In this document: piece after piece, positions 1-6,227 of the stretch
How positions within the stretch are numbered: the stretch's first letter is position 1
Layout: every line of letters starts with the position of its first letter
Assembly (NCBI GenBank): GCA_900556095.1
Contig: USNU01000045.1
Location: 1 to 8,724, forward strand
Source: an uncultured Bacteroidales bacterium
GTDB taxonomy: Bacteria; Bacteroidota; Bacteroidia; Bacteroidales; Paludibacteraceae
Length of the DNA: 8,724 nt
Reading direction: 5' to 3'
Notes under the pieces: model-generated
Databases searched by the model: none
Seen by the model: only the letters and a program-made list of their open reading frames with translations
Told to the model about the DNA's origin: nothing
Translations under genes and position numbers: made by a program

Positions 1-662
1 GAAGTCAGGGTGATGTGTGTCCGACATGTAAAGGCTCAGGGCGCACCATTCGTGCGCAACGCGGAATCTTTGGTATGATGCAAGTGCAAGAAGAGTGTCC
101 TACCTGCCACGGCGAGGGACGAATCATCAAGAATAAATGTCCGAAATGTAATGGCGAGGGCGTGATTCGCGATGAAGAGATTATCACTATCAATATCCCC
201 GCAGGCGTGTCCGGAGGAATGCAACTCACCGTGCAGGGCAAGGGTAATGCAGCCCCTCACGGAGGTGTGCCGGGCGATTTGCTTGTGCTGATAGAAGAGG
301 AGGCACACAAAGATTTTGTGCGAGATGGTAACGACTTGCTTTACAATTTGTTGCTCGATATGCCGACGGCTATCTTGGGCGGGCAGGTACAGATTCCGAC
401 CCTGACCGGCGATGTGAAAATCACGATTACACCGGGTACACAACCGGGTAAGGTGTTGAGAATGAGGGGCAAAGGTCTGCCTGCTATCGACCAATACGGT
501 CGGCAGATGGGGACGGGCGATTTGCTTATCAATGTGGGGGTATATATCCCCGAAAAACTCTCGCGCGACGAGAAAAAACTGATAGAGCAGTTGCAATCGA
601 GTCCGAATATCGCCCCTGGTTCGGCAGATAAAAAGAATTTCTTTAAGAACCTTTTCGGATGA
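1..662 (+). CDS. dnaJ: Chaperone protein DnaJ (Hsp40), C-terminal part, 5' end outside window
   Basis: This is the co-chaperone that delivers unfolded clients to DnaK and stimulates its ATPase in the cytoplasm. The frame is open from base 3, so the J domain, the G/F linker and the first zinc-finger repeat lie upstream of the window. Three of the four CxxCxGxG zinc-binding repeats are visible: CPTCKGSG (18-41), CPTCHGEG (about 96-119) and CPKCNGEG (about 138-161). They are followed by the two client-binding beta domains, with the family hallmarks IPAGVSGGMQL, GDLLV, TAILGG, a PGTQPG turn and RMRGKGLP. The tail ends in a short lysine/phenylalanine-rich segment (KKNFFKNLFG). The stop TGA (660-662) overlaps the ATG of the next gene (659-661), so the two are probably transcribed together and translationally coupled. 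The zinc fingers make this DnaJ rather than CbpA. Only the missing 5' end is uncertain. Confidence 0.97.
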   Translation, partial: SQGDVCPTCKGSGRTIRAQRGIFGMMQVQEECPTCHGEGRIIKNKCPKCNGEGVIRDEEIITINIPAGVSGGMQLTVQGKGNAAPHGGVPGDLLVLIEEEAHKDFVRDGNDLLYNLLLDMPTAILGGQVQIPTLTGDVKITITPGTQPGKVLRMRGKGLPAIDQYGRQMGTGDLLINVGVYIPEKLSRDEKKLIEQLQSSPNIAPGSADKKNFFKNLFG

Positions 663-2500
663 AAAAAAGGCTCATTCTGTTGAGTATTTGGGTATGCCTC
701 AGTGCGATGCTTCGCGCCGAGGCATACCCCGTTTTTGGAGTGGATAGCGTGCGAAGTAACTTCTTCCGCGAATGGTACTTGACCTCCGATCTCGGGCATT
801 ACTTGGATAACTACTCCGACTATGTCGTCTATGAGTCGGAGACAACGGGCGAATGGAACCTCGGCGACCAGAACCTATTTTCGATAGCGGGGAACTCGTT
901 CCGCCAAAACAAGTATTGGTACAACGGTATGCGCATTGACAGTCGTTTTCAGGTGGGGAACACCACGTTGCACACCGATATGGCACGTATGGATTATATG
1001 CTCGACTACCACGAGGGAGTCATTCGCTTTGAGGACGATAGTGTGCAACGGCAGACTTTGTCACTGACCGGCAATGCGGGCAACTTGGGCGGCATATCGC
1101 CAGGCACCCGTCAGTTAATCAACCTGTTTCACTCTTCGGGTGAGGAGCGCACTATGGATAGCCGTCCCGTCTATAATCGCAACCATATCATCGGTGCCGG
1201 GACTATGGATGCCACGTTTGCCATTCCCGCTTATGGCAAACGCTACTACCAACATATGTATGCCAATTTCGGCTGGCGCACGCAGACTGCGTTCAACCAA
1301 ACAGGCATTTCGGGTATGTACATCAAGCCTTACTATACGGCTCAGTTGGACGGCGAATTACCTATGAAAACGAATGCGGCGTTGGATAAGTTGAACTACT
1401 ATTTGGTAGCGCAAGGGCGGGGAGACTTGTATTCCGAGTTCTTGTACAACCACAACGAAATTGCTGATTTACAATCTTATACAGCAGGATTGTATGGTAC
1501 AAAGTGTTTCGATAACAATGGTACATTGGTAACAGGACTCAGTTGGGCAATGAGCCGCTTGCGCCACGATTCGTTGGAGTTCGCACGTAATATTCTCGAC
1601 CAAGACGGCGAAGCCTTTGACCCTTGGTACGCCGATGGCAATATACACGAGCTGAACTGGTCGCTGCAGTACGACCATCCCTTGCTATCGTGGCTGCGTG
1701 TGCATGTGGAAGGATACAACTCGCTCATTCATTTCCGCCCGACTACTACGACCTGGAGCAATGCGCTATATGCGCAAAGTATTGCCGACAAGACCTCTAC
1801 CTATCTATATACTTATCATTGGACATCAACTGCTTTCACTTCCGGTCTGCTTGAAAACGAGGCACTTATCGTTGCCGAGAAGCAGTTGGCACACGGGCTT
1901 GACCTGCAGGCACATCTCGGCGTATCGCTCGATGGTATCTTGCTCGGCGACGAAAAATCGGTGGTCAGTCCAAATTGGCTTGCGAAATTGGGCATACACT
2001 ATCGCCCATGTTACTGGTTTGAGTTCGGAGTGGTCTTGTCGCATAACCGTATGAGTTACACGTTCGATGAAGCCAAATATCTGAGCAACAAGTATTTGAA
2101 TGGCGAAATCCGCTATATGGACAACACCTTGCTTGCCACTACGGGTGGAAAGTATCACACGGCAGAAAAAAAACTTTGGATGCACCAGCCGTCGTACGCA
2201 GTCTTGGATATTCCTATCCGGTTTACCTTTGACAAGGCAGGGCGACACCAATTCTCGCTACTATCAAGTATCCGAAAATACTACAACATATGGTTTACAT
2301 CATACACCAACGGCGTAGATGCCAATATGATTGAGCAGGACGGGCTTTACTATTGGCGCGAAGGTGAGAAACAATACACGGTGGGTGTACAGCCGATGGA
2401 TCTGATGAGCGGACGCATAGGCGGAAAAACACCTTATTTATTATATGTCCAATGTAGCCAAATACACCTATACGGGCAAGAAGTGGTTTGTGAGTCTTAG
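659..2500 (+). CDS. TonB-dependent-receptor-like outer-membrane barrel, N-terminal fragment of a frameshifted gene
   Basis: A 613-residue open frame starts in the ATGA overlap with dnaJ. Residues 1 to about 22 are a Sec signal peptide: MKKR, then a hydrophobic stretch, then a likely signal peptidase I site after AEA, before YPVFG. A cysteine (C13) lies in the hydrophobic core without a good lipobox, so a lipoprotein is unlikely. Residues about 65-140 resemble a reduced receptor plug (GDQNLFSIAGNSF, then YWYNGMRIDSRF). The rest alternates aromatic and polar residues with many GxY/W turns, as in an outer-membrane beta barrel. No carboxypeptidase-like N-terminal domain and no clear TonB box are seen, so active TonB-driven transport is not established. 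The last ~20 residues (from about VQCSQ) are out of frame. The natural continuation is in the next frame, starting near 2445. Substrate unknown. Confidence 0.8.
   Translation: MKKRLILLSIWVCLSAMLRAEAYPVFGVDSVRSNFFREWYLTSDLGHYLDNYSDYVVYESETTGEWNLGDQNLFSIAGNSFRQNKYWYNGMRIDSRFQVGNTTLHTDMARMDYMLDYHEGVIRFEDDSVQRQTLSLTGNAGNLGGISPGTRQLINLFHSSGEERTMDSRPVYNRNHIIGAGTMDATFAIPAYGKRYYQHMYANFGWRTQTAFNQTGISGMYIKPYYTAQLDGELPMKTNAALDKLNYYLVAQGRGDLYSEFLYNHNEIADLQSYTAGLYGTKCFDNNGTLVTGLSWAMSRLRHDSLEFARNILDQDGEAFDPWYADGNIHELNWSLQYDHPLLSWLRVHVEGYNSLIHFRPTTTTWSNALYAQSIADKTSTYLYTYHWTSTAFTSGLLENEALIVAEKQLAHGLDLQAHLGVSLDGILLGDEKSVVSPNWLAKLGIHYRPCYWFEFGVVLSHNRMSYTFDEAKYLSNKYLNGEIRYMDNTLLATTGGKYHTAEKKLWMHQPSYAVLDIPIRFTFDKAGRHQFSLLSSIRKYYNIWFTSYTNGVDANMIEQDGLYYWREGEKQYTVGVQPMDLMSGRIGGKTPYLLYVQCSQIHLYGQEVVCES
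2421..2500 (+). other. Frameshift site splitting the outer-membrane barrel gene
   Basis: Homology-like barrel sequence leaves the frame of 659-2500 and continues in the frame of 2445-3137. The downstream frame is open only from 2421 (a TAG lies at 2418-2420) and the upstream frame closes with TAG at 2498-2500, so the shift lies between them. Skipping one base restores the product. The best candidates are the ccttatttattatatg stretch (2432-2447), where removing one T or A gives a smooth PY(L/Y)YMSNVAKYT reading, or the run of five A at 2425-2429. The rejoined gene would encode about 825 residues. It may be a true inactivating mutation, a phase-variable or polymorphic site, or a sequencing/assembly error. 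The AAAAAC context suits -1 slippage, which is the wrong direction, so programmed shifting is not supported. Confidence 0.85.
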
Positions 2501-3137
2501 TTGGCAGAGTTACCTAATGTCGGGATTGTCCACGCTTGGCAACGGTCCGCTCCACAATAATATCGGTGTTCTGTCCGAATCAAGTGCCAATCCGAACACC
2601 CGCAAAGTAGAACGGGAGGGCAACTGGGGTTACCAGGGAAACAGCCGACTCAACCAGGACAAGTCATTCATTGCGCGTATTCAGGTTACATACAACGCCT
2701 GCAAGTATTTCTCTGTCAGCCTGAATGGTAAGTTCAAGGACGGGCAGCCGTTCTCCAATTTCCTTGCCGCCACCCGAACCGACGGTACCCACTCGCAAGT
2801 GGCTGTATGGAACGATGATGCCAAGGGTATCAACATGGCTAATACATGGTTTGGCAAACGCGAAGATGCCTTTTTCAACATTGATTTACGTCTGACAGGA
2901 CACTGGTGGGTGCACGATATTCCGTTCCGGTTGGATGTAACGTGCTACAACATTTACGATTTCGGTACTGCACTCACCGAGTACACTTTCGACAACTATA
3001 ACTACCGCACCTATCCCTATTGGACAGACACCCGCGGTATGGAAAGTATGCACGAGAGCCGTACCTCGATGTCGCTTTGTATTCCGCGCGGACTCATCGC
3101 AAAACTGACTATCGGACTCGAAAAAGACAAACGCTAA
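2445..3137 (+). CDS. TonB-dependent-receptor-like outer-membrane barrel, C-terminal fragment of the same gene
   Basis: This 230-residue frame has no signal peptide of its own and reads as the end of the barrel begun at 659. It contains beta-strand-like stretches rich in aromatic residues (KKWFVSLSWQSYLMSG; the run ending in FFNIDLRLTG; WWVHDIPFRLDV). It closes with the features typical of a receptor C-terminus: a YNIYDFG strand, an EYTFDNYNYRTYPYW loop, and a last strand with PRGLIAKLTIGLEKD. Canonical outer-membrane proteins end in an aromatic residue at the last strand; here a short charged KDKR tail follows, so recognition by the BAM machinery cannot be judged. The ATG at 2445 is probably just an internal methionine of the intact protein, not a real start. 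If the frameshift is real, this fragment is unlikely to be made or to reach the outer membrane. Confidence 0.75.
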   Translation: MSNVAKYTYTGKKWFVSLSWQSYLMSGLSTLGNGPLHNNIGVLSESSANPNTRKVEREGNWGYQGNSRLNQDKSFIARIQVTYNACKYFSVSLNGKFKDGQPFSNFLAATRTDGTHSQVAVWNDDAKGINMANTWFGKREDAFFNIDLRLTGHWWVHDIPFRLDVTCYNIYDFGTALTEYTFDNYNYRTYPYWTDTRGMESMHESRTSMSLCIPRGLIAKLTIGLEKDKR

Positions 3138-3151
3138 AAGTGCGTTTTGTT
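3127..3151 (+). terminator. Terminator-like hairpin overlapping the stop codon of the barrel gene
   Basis: AAACGC (3129-3134) pairs with GCGTTT (3142-3147) around a 7-base loop that contains the TAA stop (3135-3137). The arms can extend as ACA/TGT past one bulged T. A short T-rich tail (ttttgtt, 3145-3151) overlaps and follows the 3' arm. The stem is short with modest G+C, so this is a plausible but weak intrinsic terminator closing the dnaJ-barrel unit. Confidence 0.4.
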
Positions 3152-3159
3152 AAGATCTC

Positions 3160-3178
3160 ACTATGCTTTACACATAGT
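3160..3178. repeat. Small inverted repeat in the intergenic region
   Basis: ACTATG (3160-3165) and CATAGT (3173-3178) are perfect reverse complements separated by seven bases (ctttaca). The 6-bp, A+T-rich stem is too weak to act as a terminator by itself. It could be a protein-binding palindrome or chance. Confidence 0.3.
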
Positions 3179-3195
3179 ATATTGTACATTGAAAA

Positions 3196-3217
3196 GTAAG
3201 GTGGATGTAAGGTGGAT
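3196..3217. repeat. Perfect 11-bp tandem direct repeat upstream of the ligase gene
   Basis: GTAAGGTGGAT occurs twice head to tail, at 3196-3206 and 3207-3217. The 11-bp period is close to one helical turn, so both copies would face the same side of the DNA, as for paired regulator half-sites. It lies 84 bp upstream of the ATG at 3301, a position suited to a promoter-proximal operator. No known motif is recognised. Confidence 0.5.
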
Positions 3218-3271
3218 AGTTATAGTTTATGCATACTGTAAAAATGTACGATTATTAAGATTTCACTTCCG

Positions 3272-3287
3272 TTGCTCGTGAGAGCAA
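3272..3287 (+). promoter_or_regulatory. Leader hairpin with GTGA tetraloop before the ligase start
   Basis: TTGCTC (3272-3277) and GAGCAA (3282-3287) are perfect complements around the loop GTGA, which in RNA is GUGA, a GNRA-type stable tetraloop. A G-U pair (3271/3288) can lengthen the stem to 7 bp. The hairpin ends 13 bases before the ATG at 3301, and the spacer (taataaaacaaga) is A-rich with no clear Shine-Dalgarno motif, as is usual in Bacteroidota. It lacks a T run, so it is unlikely to be a terminator. It could affect translation initiation or mRNA stability. Confidence 0.4.
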
Positions 3288-3300
3288 TAATAAAACAAGA

Positions 3301-4608
3301 ATGACTCTTTCTCTAGAAAAAATCAATAACATGGCGGCGTGTCTGCCTGTTGTCGGATTGCTGTTGTTGGTTGCAGCACTGCCCTTCCATTATGGGTGCG
3401 CACAACGCTTTGCACTCTATTGGTTAGCCGTTACCTATCCGTTGGATTATGTATTAAACCACCGTTGGAGCCATTGGCACTGGACGCGCACCAAATGGAT
3501 CTATGTGGCATTTATCGCCTTCTTTTGCCTTGTTCCTGTTTGGCAACTATTCGACCCTATTCGCACACCTCTATTTGATTTTACTATAGAGCAATATGCT
3601 CCGTTCCTGGCTGTCGGGTTGTGTGGTATAGCAGGGATAACCGACAAATTCCGGATTGATTACGCCGCGTGGACTATGTTGGGTGTCAGCACCGCCATCG
3701 TCATCTGCCTGATTGTCCGAACAGGATTGCATCACCCCGATTTTGCCCATTGGGTATTGTGTTTCAACATCAATCGTGCGGAACATATCAATACCCACAT
3801 GGTCGTCAATCTCTATTTCAACCTGTCGCTCATTTTAGGAATCTTTGTAGTGCTATATGGAAAACGCTCTGTCATAGTACGTACAATCACGGCTCTATGT
3901 ATGGTTCCTGCAGTATTTGCCCTGCTCATCACCGAAGGGCGAACTGGATTGCTTACATTTTTGCTGTGTACGTTCGTACTCCTTCTCCACTATATGCTTG
4001 TCCGCCATCGTTGGTGGATGCTCTCGGTTGTGGCAGCGTTTGTTGTATTGGCAGGCGGAATAATAATGAACAATGAGCGTTTGGAATTGATAGGAAAAAC
4101 CACCGATCCGCGCATATATATATGGAAAGTGGCGGTAGAGACCATTATGGAAAAGCCTGTTCTCGGCTATGGTGTCTGCTCCGCACGTGAAGAATTTGTA
4201 CGGCGCGGTTTGGCGGACAAGGAATTTAATGAACATTATGCCGACCATGTACGTACATTTCCGAAATATACCGCACAGGGACGCGTACATTTCGAGATTA
4301 TGCACCCGCATAACGCCCTCTTGGAGACATGGATGCAGTTTGGGGTATTTGGAGTTTTTCTGCTGGTCATCTGCCTGATATTGCCCTCACTGATGCGATT
4401 GGGAAAATATCAGTTGTTTTTGGATTTGTGCATCCTTGCATTCGTTATGCAGGCATGCTTCGAATCTTTGGGTAACAATCTGCAACCGATGTACTTATGC
4501 CTGATGGTTCTGCTATTCCAAAACCAATACCAATCCGATGTGCACCTGCAAAAACTAAAGAGACAAGCGTCCGAACGCCCCATTGCGGAAATCACGCCAA
4601 CCGCGTAA
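3301..4608 (+). CDS. O-antigen ligase/polymerase family membrane protein (WaaL/Wzy-like)
   Basis: The 435-residue inner-membrane protein has roughly 11-12 hydrophobic segments (for example 11-29, 66-82, 98-113, 122-139, 165-186, 190-232, 236-257, 341-365, 370-407). It shows the hallmarks of the Wzy_C/O-antigen ligase superfamily. TEGRTG (211-216) carries the conserved Arg before a membrane segment, and DPRIYIWKVA (269-278) gives RxxxW. GYG (289-291) opens a large periplasmic-type loop (about 258-340), and HPHNALLETW then GxxG (335-351) contains the putative catalytic His. Ligases transfer undecaprenyl-linked glycan to lipid A-core; polymerases extend it. The two cannot be separated by sequence alone, and the neighbouring glycosyltransferases fit either. 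ATG 3301 was chosen; ATG 3331 is a possible shorter start. The last ~17 residues, a hydrophilic tail, are encoded in DNA that also encodes the end of the opposite-strand glycosyltransferase. Confidence 0.85.
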   Translation: MTLSLEKINNMAACLPVVGLLLLVAALPFHYGCAQRFALYWLAVTYPLDYVLNHRWSHWHWTRTKWIYVAFIAFFCLVPVWQLFDPIRTPLFDFTIEQYAPFLAVGLCGIAGITDKFRIDYAAWTMLGVSTAIVICLIVRTGLHHPDFAHWVLCFNINRAEHINTHMVVNLYFNLSLILGIFVVLYGKRSVIVRTITALCMVPAVFALLITEGRTGLLTFLLCTFVLLLHYMLVRHRWWMLSVVAAFVVLAGGIIMNNERLELIGKTTDPRIYIWKVAVETIMEKPVLGYGVCSAREEFVRRGLADKEFNEHYADHVRTFPKYTAQGRVHFEIMHPHNALLETWMQFGVFGVFLLVICLILPSLMRLGKYQLFLDLCILAFVMQACFESLGNNLQPMYLCLMVLLFQNQYQSDVHLQKLKRQASERPIAEITPTA

Positions 4609-5409
4609 ACACATACGCAACGATTCGCACTTGTGTATGCGGTCATACAGCACAATGCGCTTGATAGTCTTTTTCAAGCGTTTGTTATTGAATACCTTGT
4701 ATTCGGGATACAACTTGCTCAGTTGCAGATTATTGCGCACTATGTAATAGTATCTTGTCGGAGCATGGTCGATATACTCTTTGCGCCATAATCCTATAAA
4801 ACGAACCATTCGTTTTTCACCCAGTTGGTGTACCAGCAAGGCATTGTTCACAATCACCACCTGCATACCCAAACGATGTATGTGCATACAATACTCGTTA
4901 TCCACCTCGTCGATAAAAAACTCATCGCGAAACCCGTTACTGGCACGGAATCCCTCTGTGGACAGCAGGCAACCCGAGGTCATCACAGCTATTTTCTCCT
5001 CATAGTCAGTTGCATAGCATCGTGTGTGCCCCGTATAATCTTGTCGCGGAGAAAACACACCCACCTTCTCTATATCCGGATATTTGTTGGTTGCCTCGAG
5101 GTAGTACCGCAACTGCTCTTTGTCCCAAACACTGTCCTGATCCATTGTCAATACCCACTCCGCCCCGGCTTCTATGGCTGTTCGGCATCCACGATTGAGG
5201 GCTGTGGCAATGCCTAAATTGTCCCCAAACGAAATATAGGTATAGTTCTCTTTTTGTAAATCGGACAACAAACTATCGTTGTTTTTCTGCGAGTTATCCA
5301 CTATCACAACGTGCTTTACCGCCCACAAGTACGACAGCAGACTATATTTCTGCTCTTCTGTCGGGTTATACCACACCACAACGGCATATAGATTGTTCTG
5401 CTGTATCAT
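4555..5409 (-). CDS. GT2 glycosyltransferase, RfbF/WbbL-like (rhamnosyltransferase type)
   Basis: This 284-residue cytoplasmic GT-A enzyme is expected to transfer a nucleotide sugar, possibly dTDP-rhamnose, to a lipid-linked glycan. Its features follow the RfbF/WbbL-like GT2 subgroup: an N-terminal AVVVWYNPT strand; VIVDNS (35-40); DNLGIATALNRG (63-74); the DxD-type metal/nucleotide motif DQDS (90-93); TSGCLLS (144-150); FIDEVDNEYC (165-174), holding the likely catalytic acid region; HQLGEKR (194-200); RYYYIVRNN (219-227); and a C-terminal GWRDFRNGAFG (270-280), whose glycine pattern is typical of the subgroup. Length is normal. It is the last gene of the minus-strand operon, starting in an ATGA overlap (5406-5409) with the preceding gene. 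Its 3' end overlaps the convergent ligase gene by 54 bp. The sugar specificity is inferred from subgroup resemblance only. Confidence 0.88.
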   Translation of the reverse strand: MIQQNNLYAVVVWYNPTEEQKYSLLSYLWAVKHVVIVDNSQKNNDSLLSDLQKENYTYISFGDNLGIATALNRGCRTAIEAGAEWVLTMDQDSVWDKEQLRYYLEATNKYPDIEKVGVFSPRQDYTGHTRCYATDYEEKIAVMTSGCLLSTEGFRASNGFRDEFFIDEVDNEYCMHIHRLGMQVVIVNNALLVHQLGEKRMVRFIGLWRKEYIDHAPTRYYYIVRNNLQLSKLYPEYKVFNNKRLKKTIKRIVLYDRIHKCESLRMCLRGWRDFRNGAFGRLSL

Positions 5410-6227
5410 TGGATTATACCATATGGGGTGTACGTAATATGGTTGTCCGTATTCTCTTGTAGCAATTGCTTGTTGGGCGCATAATCGGTATCAAAATGCT
5501 TGTGATAGCAATGAAACTGTACCAACTGGCATTTGCGCGACATTGCCGGTATGCCTTTTCGTCCTAACCGGAACTCCAAATCAATGTCCTCACCATAGCC
5601 AGGATATGCGAAACGCTCATCAAACCCGTTTACCGACAATAGGTCTGCCTTATATAGCGAAAAATTGCTCCCTAAAATATAACGCTTCCTTTCTTTGACC
5701 AACAGACGGCGTAGCCATTGCGGCAAACGAATCATTTGTTCCATCTGCGTCTTCTGGTGTCTGAACAGCGTCTCACCTAACAAACGGAAGAACAAACAAA
5801 CACCAAAACTATTTTTACTGACGGACTGCGCCAATAGTTGTTGCGTCGTTCGGGGGGTAAGTAGCACACGCCTGCCCGTAACCACTTCGCCCTGCTTTCG
5901 CCCTGCATAGTGCTCCTCCAAGAAATGGCGCTCCAGCAGACAGTCCCCGTCGATAAACACCAGGTACTCTCCTCGCGCTGCGACCACTGCCTTGTTCAGT
6001 ATCCTATTTTTCTGCCAACCATCATCTTCTTGCCATATATGGATAATAGGAAAAGCAAATTGTTTTTTCATCCGCTCAATCTGCTCTACCGCTTCTGCCT
6101 TGCTGCCATCATCGGCAATCACAACTTCAAAGTTCGGCATTGTCTGTAGTGCCACACTTTCAAGCACACGTTGCAGCAAGTCGGGCTTGTTGTAAAACGA
6201 TATGATGAGTGATAATTTAGGTATCAT
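5406..6227 (-). CDS. GT2 family glycosyltransferase (first of a similar pair by position)
   Basis: This 273-residue inverting GT-A glycosyltransferase is probably cytoplasmic and acts in glycan assembly. Visible motifs are LSLIISFYNKPD at the N-terminus, VVIADDGS (35-42), an EDDGWQKNRILNKAV segment (67-81), the DxD motif FIDGDC (91-96), LGSNFSL (185-191), NGFDERF (200-206), and GYGEDIDLEFR (210-220), carrying the conserved Glu-Asp of the catalytic/acceptor region. A C-terminal VQFHCYHK (236-243) is shared in pattern with the next-upstream gene product. An insert of about 20-25 residues relative to that neighbour (about 135-180), rich in Phe, Leu, Arg and Lys, might help peripheral membrane contact. 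Start and stop both lie in ATGA overlaps with flanking genes, which fixes the start at 6227. Donor and acceptor are unknown. Confidence 0.9.
   Translation of the reverse strand: MIPKLSLIISFYNKPDLLQRVLESVALQTMPNFEVVIADDGSKAEAVEQIERMKKQFAFPIIHIWQEDDGWQKNRILNKAVVAARGEYLVFIDGDCLLERHFLEEHYAGRKQGEVVTGRRVLLTPRTTQQLLAQSVSKNSFGVCLFFRLLGETLFRHQKTQMEQMIRLPQWLRRLLVKERKRYILGSNFSLYKADLLSVNGFDERFAYPGYGEDIDLEFRLGRKGIPAMSRKCQLVQFHCYHKHFDTDYAPNKQLLQENTDNHITYTPYGIIQ

Larger units (their letters stand above)
3150..3267. repeat. Spaced imperfect direct repeat pair
   Basis: TTAAGATCTCACT (3150-3162) recurs as TTAAGATTTCACT (3255-3267), matching 12 of 13 bases, with starts 105 bp apart. The pair brackets most of the intergenic region and the 11-bp tandem repeat. 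A further inverted pair, GTACATT (3184-3190) and AATGTAC (3243-3249), lies inside. Such spacing could reflect a past small duplication or a pair of binding sites; function unknown. Confidence 0.35.

Noticed and set aside
36..596. Minus-strand open frame of 186 codons opposite dnaJ
   Set aside because: It lies wholly inside a strongly conserved dnaJ segment and its translation shows no domain; it is a shadow of the real gene.
1826..2251. Minus-strand open frame of 141 codons inside the barrel gene
   Set aside because: No recognisable domain or signal, and the plus-strand frame shows clear barrel features throughout.
2421..2447. Programmed ribosomal frameshifting at the AAAAAC run
   Set aside because: The A-rich heptamer suits a -1 shift, but the needed shift is +1; no known +1 signal or downstream pseudoknot is apparent.
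2445..3137. The 230-residue frame as an independent gene
   Set aside because: It has no signal peptide, starts mid-strand, and completes the barrel of the upstream frame including the receptor-type C-terminus.
3138..3300. A Bacteroides-type promoter (TAnnTTTG at -7 and TTTG at -33) for the ligase gene
   Set aside because: Only poor partial matches such as TATAGTTTATG (near 3221-3231) were found, with wrong spacing; not good enough to annotate.
3895..4311. Minus-strand open frame of 138 codons inside the ligase gene
   Set aside because: It covers the conserved TEGRTG and RxxxW region of the ligase on the other strand and has no features of its own.
4600..4660. Bidirectional terminator between the convergent genes
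   Set aside because: Only short, broken complementarities (ACCGC/GCGGT, CATAC/GTATG) were seen, without T runs and inside the glycosyltransferase coding region.
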